A stretch of DNA of 64,000 nt from VRUE01 sp035693025. GTDB lineage: Bacteria; Actinomycetota; Thermoleophilia; Solirubrobacterales; 70-9. Under the pieces are notes generated by a model. The model saw nothing but the letters and a program-made list of their open reading frames with translations. It had not been told where the DNA came from and did not search any database. The position numbers and the translations under genes are program-made. Position 1 is the first letter of the stretch. The number at the start of each line of letters is the position of its first letter. Positions 16,787-24,645 of this stretch are shown in pieces. The DNA lies in assembly GCA_035693025.1 (NCBI GenBank), contig DASSHI010000001.1:124001-188000 (forward strand), read 5' to 3'.

Positions 16787-18019
16787 GTGGCGGACCGCGA
16801 GGTCGATTTTCTCCTCATCGGCGGAGGCATGGGCTCTGCTCACTGCGCGGCGGAGTTGCGCAAGCGTGGTGCCGAGGGCTCGATCCTGCTGGCCGGCCGC
16901 GAGCCGGAGCCGCCCTACGAACGACCGCCGCTCTCCAAGGAGCACCTGCGCGGGGAGGCCGAGCGGGAGGACGCTTATGTAAACCCGTCCGGCTGGTATG
17001 CGGAGAACGGGGTCGAGCTGTTGACCGGGACCAACGTGATGTCACTCGACCCGCAGGCGCGCACGGCGAAGCTGCAAGCCGGCGAAGAGGTGGCTTTCGG
17101 CAAGGCGCTGCTCGCCACCGGCGCGATGGTCAACATCCTGCGCGTCGAGGGCGCCGAGAACGAGGGCATCCACTACCTGCGCGCGTTCGGCAACTCCGAG
17201 GCGATCCGCGCCGACGCCGAGAAGGCCGAGCACGTCGTCCTCGTCGGCGGCAGCTACATCGGCTGCGAGGTCGCCGCCTCGCTGACCGCGAAGGGCGTCG
17301 AGTGCACGATCGTGACGATGGAGGACGTGGCGCTCTCGCGCGTCTTCGGCGACGACGCGGGGCGTTGGTTCCAGGACAAGCTCGAATCGCATGGCGTCAC
17401 CATCCACGGCGGCGAAGAGCTCGAGGCCTTCGAGGGCGACGGCCGGGTCAGGACGGTGCTGACCAAGAGCGGCCGGGCGATCGAGTGCGACGCTGTCGTG
17501 GTCGGCGCCGGGGTGCGCCCCGACACGATGCTGGCCCAGCGCGCGGGGCTCGAGGTCGACAACGGCATCGTCTGCGACTCGAAGCTGGAGACCTCGGCCG
17601 CCGGCATCTACGCAGCCGGAGATTGCTGCTCCTACGAGAGCGTCGTCCACGGCCGGCGGATCCGGGTCGAGCACTGGGACGTGGCGATGCAGCAGGGAAT
17701 GCACGCGGCTCGCAACATGCTGGGCGACGGTCGCGACTACGACGTCGTCCCCTACTTCTTCAGCGACCTCGCCGACTGGGCAAGCCTCGAGTACGTCGGC
17801 CCGGCAAAGGATTGGGACGAGGAGATCTGGCGCGGCGATCGCGACGCCGGCGAGTTCTCCGTCTGGTACCTGAAGGACGGCATGGTTGCCGGCGCGCTCA
17901 GCGTCGCACGCTCCGAAGATCTCGCCGAAGCGCGCCGCCTGCTGGCCGACGGCGTCGACGTCTCCACCGCCAGGGATCGGATCGCCGCCGCCGACAGCGA
18001 CCTGGGCGAGATTGCCTAG
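16787..18019 (+). CDS. FAD-dependent NAD(P)H oxidoreductase, AIF/ferredoxin-reductase-like
   Basis: Two-dinucleotide-binding-domain flavoprotein of 410 aa. The FAD site near the N-terminus reads FLLIGGGMGSAHCAAELRKR; the NAD(P)H site is VVLVGGSYIGCEVAASL. The second FAD motif is AAGIYAAGDCC with a Cys pair, and the C-terminal domain (about 320-405) is of the reductase type. The GTG start is 5 nt after the RCK gene. Partner could be a ferredoxin or rubredoxin; none is encoded nearby. Confidence 0.88.
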   Translation: MADREVDFLLIGGGMGSAHCAAELRKRGAEGSILLAGREPEPPYERPPLSKEHLRGEAEREDAYVNPSGWYAENGVELLTGTNVMSLDPQARTAKLQAGEEVAFGKALLATGAMVNILRVEGAENEGIHYLRAFGNSEAIRADAEKAEHVVLVGGSYIGCEVAASLTAKGVECTIVTMEDVALSRVFGDDAGRWFQDKLESHGVTIHGGEELEAFEGDGRVRTVLTKSGRAIECDAVVVGAGVRPDTMLAQRAGLEVDNGIVCDSKLETSAAGIYAAGDCCSYESVVHGRRIRVEHWDVAMQQGMHAARNMLGDGRDYDVVPYFFSDLADWASLEYVGPAKDWDEEIWRGDRDAGEFSVWYLKDGMVAGALSVARSEDLAEARRLLADGVDVSTARDRIAAADSDLGEIA

Positions 18020-18075
18020 GCGATTTCCGCGCCGCACTCCGCGCGCGTCGCCGGATATCCTCAGAGTCTGTCCAT

Positions 18076-18147
18076 TGCGCCCTGGTGTAATTGGCAACAC
18101 GCCAGCCTCTGGAGCTGGATTTCGGGGTTCGAGTCCCTGGGGCGCAG
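18076..18147 (+). tRNA. tRNA-Gln(CUG)
   Basis: A complete cloverleaf: acceptor 18076-18082 pairs with 18140-18146, the D arm is GTG/CAC, the anticodon stem is CCAGC/GCTGG, and the loop CTCTGGA gives anticodon CUG. The T arm has the canonical TTCGAGT loop. CCA is not encoded. Discriminator base is G. Confidence 0.95.
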
Positions 18148-18192
18148 TTAGTCGACCAAGAGCCGTCTAAGTCCTTTGCTACCTTCGCGCCC

Positions 18193-18921
18193 ATGAGCAG
18201 GCTCGGACTATCCGCTGTTGCCGTTGCGGTCTCGGCGATTCTCGTCGCCGGCTGCGGGGGCGGCAGCAGCGACGAATCGACTGCCGCGGCGCCGGTCGAA
18301 ACGACCGAAACGACCGGGCTCGACAAGGCGGAGCTGATCACCCAGGGCGACGGGATCTGCGCCGAGGTCAACGCGGCGATCGGCTCGGCCGGCTCGACCA
18401 GCTCCGATGCCGGCGAAGCGGTCGTCCAAGTCGCCGGCCTGTACTCGGGGATGGTGGAACGGCTGAAGGAGCTGGGGCCGCCCAGCGACGAAAGCGCCGG
18501 CTACCCCGAATTCATCTCCTCCGCCGAAACGCTCGCCCAGGCCGAGGGCAACGTCAAGCTCGCCTACGAACGCGAAGAAGGCGAAGATCTCTCGGCCGCC
18601 GCGACCGAAGTCTCCTCGGCGCTGACCGGATTCGAGTCCTCGGCGCAGGAATTCGGCTTCGAAAAATGTGCGGAATCCCCGTCGGCCCCGACCCCGGGCG
18701 GCACGAGCGAAGAATTCGGGGGCGAAGAAAGCCCTGGCGGCTTCGAAGCCGAAGAAGTCGAAGAAGCCGAAGAAGCCGCTCCTGAAGAAGTGGAAGCGGC
18801 GCCTGAAGAAGCTCCGCCGGCTGAAGAAGAAAGCGCCGGCGGCGGGGCCGGTGTCGGCGGCGGGACCGAAGGCGGGGGCGGCAGCTCCGGCGGGTCGAGT
18901 GGCGGCATCGGACCTGGATAA
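18193..18921 (+). CDS. Predicted lipoprotein with acidic Glu/Ala/Gly tail
   Basis: A 242-aa exported lipoprotein: short positive n-region, hydrophobic core and lipobox LVAGC, after which the mature chain begins with a Gly/Ser/Thr linker. A helical domain spans roughly residues 48-155 and contains one cysteine. The remainder is low complexity, rich in Glu-Glu, Ala and then Gly-Gly/Ser. Longer readings upstream run through the tRNA gene, so ATG 18193 is the start. No family recognised. Confidence 0.8.
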   Translation: MSRLGLSAVAVAVSAILVAGCGGGSSDESTAAAPVETTETTGLDKAELITQGDGICAEVNAAIGSAGSTSSDAGEAVVQVAGLYSGMVERLKELGPPSDESAGYPEFISSAETLAQAEGNVKLAYEREEGEDLSAAATEVSSALTGFESSAQEFGFEKCAESPSAPTPGGTSEEFGGEESPGGFEAEEVEEAEEAAPEEVEAAPEEAPPAEEESAGGGAGVGGGTEGGGGSSGGSSGGIGPG

Positions 18922-18945
18922 AGCGGCTCTACGCTGCCGTCGCGC

Positions 18946-20775
18946 CTAGGCGGCGGAGGAGCCCTGCCAGGCGCCGTAGAGGCGTGAGTAGGGGCCGCCG
19001 GCCTCGATCAGCTCCTCGTGGGTGCCACTCTCGGCGATGCGCCCGCCTTCGAGCACGACGATCTTGCCCGCGCGGCGGATCGTCGAGAGGCGATGGGCGA
19101 TGACGATCGCGGTGCGGCCCGCCAACAGCCGCTCGAGGCCGTGCTCGATCGTCTTCTCGGTGCGCACGTCGACGTTGGAGGTCGCCTCGTCGAGGATCAG
19201 GATGCGCGGTTCGGCCAGCAGCGCCCGGGCGAAGGCGACGAGCTGACGTTGGCCGGCGGAAAGCTGCACGCCGCGCTCGCCGACCTCGGTTTCGATCCCC
19301 TGCGGCAGCGCCGCGATGAACTCGGTCGCGCCCACCGCAGCGACGGCCGCCTCGATCTCCTCGACGCTCGCTTCGGGCCGGCCGAAGGCGATGTTCTCGC
19401 GCACGCTGCCGGAGAAGAGGAAGCCCTCCTGGGGGACGATGCCGAGCTGTCGCCGCAGCGCTTCCTGCTGCAGCTCGCGCAGGTCATGCCCGTCGACCAG
19501 CACCTCGCCCTCCTGGGGGTCGTAGAAACGCGCGATCAGCTTGGCGAAGGTCGACTTGCCGGCGCCGGTCGCACCGACCAGGGCGAGGGTCTGCCCGGGC
19601 GGCACATGCAGGTCGACGTCCTCCAGGGCCCAGCCGTCGGACTCCGCGCCCTCGGCGTAGGAGAACCAGACTCCGTTCATCTCGATTTCTCCGCGCAGCG
19701 TCCCGGGGTCGATCGCGCCGGGAGCGTCGACCATGTCAGGGGCGGTGTCGAGCAGGTCGAAGATCTTGTCGAGCGCCGCCATCCCCTGCTGGTAGGTGGT
19801 GTAGAGCTGGGACAGTTCCTGGATCGGTTCGAAGAAGATCAGCAGGTAGCCGACGAACGAGACGACGACGCCGATCTGGATCGCGCCGTCGATCGCCTGC
19901 GTGCCCCCGTAGAGGAGGATCACCGCGGTGCCCACCGCCGCGAGCAGTTCGACCACCGGGAAGTAGGAGGCGTTGAGGTAGACCGTCTTCATGTTCACGG
20001 CGCGGTTCTGCTCGTTGAGGTCCGTCATCACCGCCTCGTGCCGGGGCTCCTGGCCGAAGCTGCGCACGACCCTCACCCCGCTCAGCGTCTCCTGCAGGTA
20101 TGCGGTGACGGCGGCGATCCGCTCCCGCGTCGCGCGGTAGGCGTCGGCGGAGATGATCCGGAAGACGACGCTTGCCACCGCGAGCAGGGGAAAGGTGATG
20201 AAGGTGACCAGCGCCAGCTTGACGTCCAGGATCAGCAGGATCACGACCACCCCGACCAGAGTCAGCGTGCTCGAGAACATCGTCACCACGCCGCTGGTCA
20301 CGAGCTGGTTGAGCGCCTCGATGTCGTTGGTCATCCGCGAGATCAAGACTCCGGGGCTGCGGCGGGTGAAGAAGCCGATCGACATCGACTGGATGTGGGA
20401 GAAGAGCCGCTCGCGCAGGTCCTGAAGCGCTCGGGTGCCGACCCAGCCGACCAGGTAGGTCTCCGCGTAGGTGCCCGCGGCGTAGAGCAGAGCGGCGGCG
20501 AGGAACGCGGCGACGGTCAGGTCGAGGGCGCTGAGGTCGCCGGTCTTGATCCCCGCGTCGATCGCGTGGCCGGCCAGGTAGGGGGGAGCGAGCCCCGCGC
20601 CGGTCTCGATCAGCAGCGCGACGAACATGAGGACCATGCGCCGGCGGTATGGGCGCAGCAGGCCGATCATCCAACGCACCTTGCGGGCGCGCTGGTCCTC
20701 GCCGCGAACCAGGCGCCAGAGCGCGCCGAAGAGCAGCAGGACGTTGCGCAGCGGATTCGCCTCGCGCTCGCTCAT
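18946..20775 (-). CDS. ABC exporter half-transporter, catalytically complete NBD
   Basis: A 609-aa type IV ABC exporter half: six-helix membrane domain (about 35-340) and an ATPase domain (about 365-600) with Walker A GATGAGKS, signature VQLSAGQRQ (Ala for the usual Gly), Walker B ILILDEATSNVD with catalytic Glu, and H-loop IAHRLST. It is transcribed second and overlaps the upstream half-transporter gene by 4 nt, indicating a heterodimer. The substrate is unknown; multidrug or lipid export is typical of the family. Confidence 0.93.
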   Translation of the reverse strand: MSEREANPLRNVLLLFGALWRLVRGEDQRARKVRWMIGLLRPYRRRMVLMFVALLIETGAGLAPPYLAGHAIDAGIKTGDLSALDLTVAAFLAAALLYAAGTYAETYLVGWVGTRALQDLRERLFSHIQSMSIGFFTRRSPGVLISRMTNDIEALNQLVTSGVVTMFSSTLTLVGVVVILLILDVKLALVTFITFPLLAVASVVFRIISADAYRATRERIAAVTAYLQETLSGVRVVRSFGQEPRHEAVMTDLNEQNRAVNMKTVYLNASYFPVVELLAAVGTAVILLYGGTQAIDGAIQIGVVVSFVGYLLIFFEPIQELSQLYTTYQQGMAALDKIFDLLDTAPDMVDAPGAIDPGTLRGEIEMNGVWFSYAEGAESDGWALEDVDLHVPPGQTLALVGATGAGKSTFAKLIARFYDPQEGEVLVDGHDLRELQQEALRRQLGIVPQEGFLFSGSVRENIAFGRPEASVEEIEAAVAAVGATEFIAALPQGIETEVGERGVQLSAGQRQLVAFARALLAEPRILILDEATSNVDVRTEKTIEHGLERLLAGRTAIVIAHRLSTIRRAGKIVVLEGGRIAESGTHEELIEAGGPYSRLYGAWQGSSAA

Positions 20776-22556
20776 AGCCGCGCTATCTCCTCACGGCTCT
20801 CGAGGTCGCGCTGCAAGAAGACCGAATCCGTGAGCCCGTGGTCGGCGATCTCGCGGTAGAAGCCGCAGCCGGCCAGCAGCTCCTCGTGGGTGCCGCGGTC
20901 GACGATCCGACCCTGGTCGAGGACGACGACCTCGTCGGCGAGCGAGACCGTCGAGAGCCGGTGGGCGATGATGAACGTCGTCCGCCCGGCCATCGCCTCC
21001 CCGAGCCCGGACTTGATCGCCTCCTCGGTCGTCGCGTCGACCGAGGACGTGGCGTCGTCGAGGATCAGGATGCGTGGGTCGGCGAGCAGCGCGCGGGCGA
21101 TCGCGATGCGCTGGCGCTGGCCGCCGGAGAGGGTCAGTCCGCGCTCGCCGACCCTGGTCCCGTAACCGTCCGGCAGCTCGCGGATGAACCCGTCCGCCTG
21201 AGCACGGCGGGCAGCGGCTTCGATCTCCTCCAGAGTCGCCTCCTGGCGGGCGTAGGCGATGTTCTCGGCGACGCTGGCGGTGAAGAGGAAGCTGTCGTCG
21301 GCGACGAAGGCGATCTGGGAGCGCAACGAGCCGACGTCGACCGTGCGGATGTCGGCGCCGTCGACCAGCACCGATCCCTCGCTGGGGTCGTAGAGGCGGG
21401 CGATCAGGCCGACCATGCTGGTCTTGCCGGCCCCCGACGGCCCGACGAGCGCGATCGTCTTGCCCGCCTCGACGCGGAGGTCTACTCCGCTCAGCGCGGG
21501 CGCCGACCCGTCGTAGCTCAGCGCCACGCCGCGCAGCTCGACCCTGCCGCCGCCGGAGGGGAGGGGAGGCGCGTCCGGTGGGCTCTGGATCGACGGTTCG
21601 CGGTCGATGATCTCGAACATCCGGTTGCCGGAGGCGATCGCCCGCTGCGCCATCCCCATCGCCACGCCGAGCATCCGCATCGGGCCGGCCAGCATCCCCA
21701 CGTAGGTGTAGAAGGCGACGAACCCGCCGAGGCTGAGGCTGCCCGAGATCACCTGACGACCGCCGACGAGCAGCACGAGCGCGATCCCGACCTGGGGCAG
21801 GAATCCGATCAGCGGCGAGAAGAAGGCCTGCAGGCGGGTGGAGTAGATGCTCTGGTCGAATACGCGGCCGACGGCTCGCTGGAAGCGGTGAAGCTGGTGC
21901 TCCTCACGGGCGAACGCCTTGACGATGCGGATCCCCGAGACGTTCTCCTCCGCCTCCGCGGTCAACTCGGCGATCCGCTGCTGGACCTCCTGCAGCGCCG
22001 GGCGGGAGACGCGGTTGTAGCGCGACGCGGCGTAGACGACGAACGGCGCCGGCGCGAGCGCCAGCAGCGCCAGCAGCGGGTTGATCGCGAGCATCACGAT
22101 GCTGGCCAGGACGATCGTCAGCAGGCTCTGGGTGATGAAGACGAGGCCGTAGCCGAGGAAGAAGCGAATCGATTGCAGATCGACCGTTGCCCGCGACATC
22201 AGCTGCCCGGTCTGGTGGGAATCGAAGAAGCCCAGGTCGAGCTTTTGGAGATGGGCGTAGAAGGTCTGGCGCAGGTCGAATTCGACCGCGAGCGAGACCC
22301 TGCCGGCGACCAGGCGCCTGACCACGGTGAGGCCCAGCCGCAGGGCGCCGGCGCCGACGATCGCCAGCGCAAGGGGGAGGAGGTCGGGCTTGTCGTGATC
22401 CTTGATCGCGTTTACCGCCTGCGCGATCAAGAGGGGGATCAGCACCGACATCCCGATCGCCGCCCAGGCGAAGACCAAAGAGCCCCAGAGCTGGCGGCGG
22501 TAGGGGCGCAGAAAGCCGATCAGACGGCGGTAGGTCCGCATCAGGCCACTATACAA
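20772..22556 (-). CDS. ABC exporter half-transporter with degenerate Walker B
   Basis: A 594-aa partner of the downstream ABC gene: membrane domain with DLGFFDSHQTGQLMSRATVD coupling region, then an ATPase domain with Walker A GPSGAGKT, canonical LSGGQRQ and H-loop IAHRLST. Walker B reads ILILDDATSSVD, so the catalytic glutamate is replaced by Asp. That asymmetry is characteristic of heterodimeric exporters with one degenerate and one consensus ATP site. First gene of a two-gene minus-strand operon. Confidence 0.93.
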   Translation of the reverse strand: MYSGLMRTYRRLIGFLRPYRRQLWGSLVFAWAAIGMSVLIPLLIAQAVNAIKDHDKPDLLPLALAIVGAGALRLGLTVVRRLVAGRVSLAVEFDLRQTFYAHLQKLDLGFFDSHQTGQLMSRATVDLQSIRFFLGYGLVFITQSLLTIVLASIVMLAINPLLALLALAPAPFVVYAASRYNRVSRPALQEVQQRIAELTAEAEENVSGIRIVKAFAREEHQLHRFQRAVGRVFDQSIYSTRLQAFFSPLIGFLPQVGIALVLLVGGRQVISGSLSLGGFVAFYTYVGMLAGPMRMLGVAMGMAQRAIASGNRMFEIIDREPSIQSPPDAPPLPSGGGRVELRGVALSYDGSAPALSGVDLRVEAGKTIALVGPSGAGKTSMVGLIARLYDPSEGSVLVDGADIRTVDVGSLRSQIAFVADDSFLFTASVAENIAYARQEATLEEIEAAARRAQADGFIRELPDGYGTRVGERGLTLSGGQRQRIAIARALLADPRILILDDATSSVDATTEEAIKSGLGEAMAGRTTFIIAHRLSTVSLADEVVVLDQGRIVDRGTHEELLAGCGFYREIADHGLTDSVFLQRDLESREEIARL

Positions 22557-22576
22557 AGTGAAGTAATGGCTTCAGC

Positions 22577-23209
22577 TCAGTTGAACACCGCAGCTTTGGC
22601 GCTGGTGACCTTGCCTTTGGGGCAGGGTTTCATCGCATGACCCGGTGGGGTCAGGATCTGGAAGTTGGTCACGGCGTGGTACGGCGTCGGGGCGCCGTTG
22701 TTGCGCGCCAGCGTGACGACGAGGCGGTAGAACCCCGCCGGCAGTTCGCGGTAGTAGATCTCCGGCCTAGTCGCCGGGGAGTAGCTCCCGTTGGAGCCGA
22801 TTCGTACGGCGAGGACGCCGTTGGGTCCCGAGTAGCGGGGGAAATCGAACGAGGCGCCGACGAGCCGCCCCCGGCCGACCGGGCTCGTCTCGGCTCGCTG
22901 CAATTTGGCCGGAACCACGCAGTCGGGCACGCGGTTGAGCGCGAAGCGCAGGTTGCCCTCGCCGAGCTGCGGTTCGCCGCCGAAGTTTTGCGGCGCGAGC
23001 GTGAAGTTGCGCACCTTCGCCTTGACGACGACCGCGCGGTCGGTCTGGCGAGCGCCGTTGCGCGGGGAGACGATTTCGACGCCTGGTTCGTTGGGCAGCG
23101 CCGTGTGCTGCGGGTCGTCGGCGCCTCCGTCGCTCAACAGCGCGATCGCGAGCGCAGCGGCCACGGCGATAGCCGCGAGCATGGTTGGCGTCGTCTTCTC
23201 CGCGGGCAT
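22577..23209 (-). CDS. Membrane-anchored extracytoplasmic protein, Ig-like domain
   Basis: A 210-aa protein with an N-terminal signal anchor (about 9-27) and an external domain. It contains VEIVSPRNGARQTDRAVVV, resembling the SPxxGA strand of bacterial Ig-like or DUF4399-type domains, and ends with two cysteines (VPDCV, KPCPKG). It lies 20 nt upstream of the ABC operon on the same strand and may be transcribed with it. No specific function can be assigned. Confidence 0.7.
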   Translation of the reverse strand: MPAEKTTPTMLAAIAVAAALAIALLSDGGADDPQHTALPNEPGVEIVSPRNGARQTDRAVVVKAKVRNFTLAPQNFGGEPQLGEGNLRFALNRVPDCVVPAKLQRAETSPVGRGRLVGASFDFPRYSGPNGVLAVRIGSNGSYSPATRPEIYYRELPAGFYRLVVTLARNNGAPTPYHAVTNFQILTPPGHAMKPCPKGKVTSAKAAVFN

Positions 23210-23434
23210 CGGTGCGGAAGGTTACGTGGCGGCGGCCGCGTGGAGCGCTCCTGCTAGCCTGCCACGAGCTTTCCGTCCGTTCGATCGGCTTAGGTTGGAG
23301 CGGGCCACGCTTACTCGCTACGTCTCTAGGCACACAGTGGACATTCCCTACCACCTGCTGCGGAAATTGCCGACCGGGTTCGGCAACGACGGCGTCGTCG
23401 ACGACGGCAGCCCCAGCCCGAAAGCGGAGGCCCG

Positions 23435-23863
23435 ATGAGTCCCGCGGCAGAGTTCGCCTACCGCGTCCGCGCCGCCGCCCGGCGCCCGGCGAGTTGGTGG
23501 GAGCTGGTCAAATTCGGCGTCGTCGGAGCGTCCGGATACCTGATCAACCTTGCCGTCTTCTCGATTCTCGCCGACAGCTTCGACCTGCACCACATCATCG
23601 CCGCGATCGGAGCCTTCTGCGTGGCGCTGGCGAATAACTTCCTCTGGAATCGTCATTGGACCTTCGAGTCGGGCGATGGCCATCCTGGCTTCCAGGCGGC
23701 GCGCTTCCTCGCGGTCAGCCTCGGAGCGCTTCTGATCAACCTCGTGGTGCTCGAAGCACTTGTCTCGGGGACCTCGATGGGCGATCTGCCGGCGCAGGCG
23801 ATTGCGGTCGCGGTTGCGATGCCATTCAATTTTCTCGGCAACAAGCTCTGGACCTTCGCCTGA
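23435..23863 (+). CDS. GtrA family membrane protein
   Basis: A 142-aa protein with four predicted helices and the GtrA pattern: KFGVVGASGYLINLAVF in helix 1, ALANNFLWNRHWTF after helix 2, and a C-terminal FNFLGNKLWTF. GtrA proteins are thought to flip polyprenyl-linked sugars used in cell-surface glycosylation. No glycosyltransferase is adjacent, so its pathway here is unknown. Confidence 0.88.
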   Translation: MSPAAEFAYRVRAAARRPASWWELVKFGVVGASGYLINLAVFSILADSFDLHHIIAAIGAFCVALANNFLWNRHWTFESGDGHPGFQAARFLAVSLGALLINLVVLEALVSGTSMGDLPAQAIAVAVAMPFNFLGNKLWTFA

Positions 23864-23987
23864 GGCGCCCGTAAACCGGCGCATTTCGGGGTCTTCGGTC
23901 GGGTTCCTCGGGTCACGCACTTAAGTGCGCTCCCCTCGTCACCCCTCCCTGCATCCCCCGAACTGCTTGGTTTACGAGCGCCTCAGG
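23860..23987. repeat. 19-bp imperfect inverted repeat with central palindrome
   Basis: The arms at 23860-23878 and 23969-23987 are complementary at 18 of 19 positions. The left arm includes the gtrA stop codon. Between them, at 23916-23929, lies a perfect 14-bp palindrome CGCACTTAAGTGCG. The whole could form a long stem in RNA at the end of gtrA, or be a small non-coding repeat element. Confidence 0.75.
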
Positions 23988-24018
23988 TCGCGGGGCGAAA
24001 TCGAGACCGCGGCGACGA

Positions 24019-24378
24019 CTACCAATCTCCCTCCAGCCAGCGGAGCAGGTCGGGGGCCATGCTCTCCAGATCGGGGTCCGGGGCGGACAGCTCTGTCATC
24101 GCAAGTTGGATCGCGGCGCCCAGGGCGAATGTGGCTCGGTCGGGGTCGCCGCCCAGCCAGGCCTCGAGGCGGGCCAGGCGGAGGTGGTCCGTGCGCAGCT
24201 GGCGTAAGGCAGATCGGGCGGCGGCGGGATCGGCCTCGGCCATGCCGATCAGCACCTCCAGCCCGACTCTGACCTGGTCTCCGGGCGACGCCCCGTCGAT
24301 GGCGACGAGCGCGTCTTTGACAAACCCTTCGTCCAGCCGCCCCTCTTCCAGTAGGGCGGTTTTCGTACCCTCTCTCAT
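24019..24378 (-). CDS. Small helical protein, unknown function
   Basis: A 119-aa acidic, Ala/Leu-rich protein, predicted mainly alpha-helical, without signal or membrane segments. An AGGAGG ribosome binding site lies 8 nt before its ATG, which supports the start. It is divergent from the synthetase-like gene, sharing the 267-bp AT-richer region between them. No family recognised. Confidence 0.6.
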   Translation of the reverse strand: MREGTKTALLEEGRLDEGFVKDALVAIDGASPGDQVRVGLEVLIGMAEADPAAARSALRQLRTDHLRLARLEAWLGGDPDRATFALGAAIQLAMTELSAPDPDLESMAPDLLRWLEGDW

Positions 24379-24645
24379 GTTGGGACCTCCTCTTTAGGTC
24401 TCGGCCGGGCCCCGGGGTGTCGCAAGCACCGCCGGGGCCGCGTCTTTCTCATCGCGGCCAACGTAGGCCCGCGTCCGGACGGCGAAGCGCCCAAAATCCT
24501 CCCATTCGCGACTTTTTCCACTTTTTTGACACTTTTGTCGCGGTTTCGTATGTCACTTGAATACTTCAACCTGCTTGACCATTGATTTCCAGCATAGGAC
24601 GCCATCGGCCCGCGGTCAACGTTCCGTGGCACACTCCGACGGGAT
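24379..24645. promoter_or_regulatory. Divergent intergenic region with candidate promoter
   Basis: This AT-richer gap separates two divergent genes. On the plus strand, TTGACA (24526-24531) is followed after 17 nt by TATGTC (24549-24554), a perfect -35 box with a weak -10, about 90 nt before the synthetase-like gene. A T-rich tract precedes it. No ribosome binding site of note lies before ATG 24646. Confidence 0.4.

Noticed and set aside
19018..20859. 613-codon plus-strand frame opposite the first ABC gene
   Set aside because: Shadow frame with Asp/Arg/His/Gln-rich text; the minus strand has all ABC motifs.
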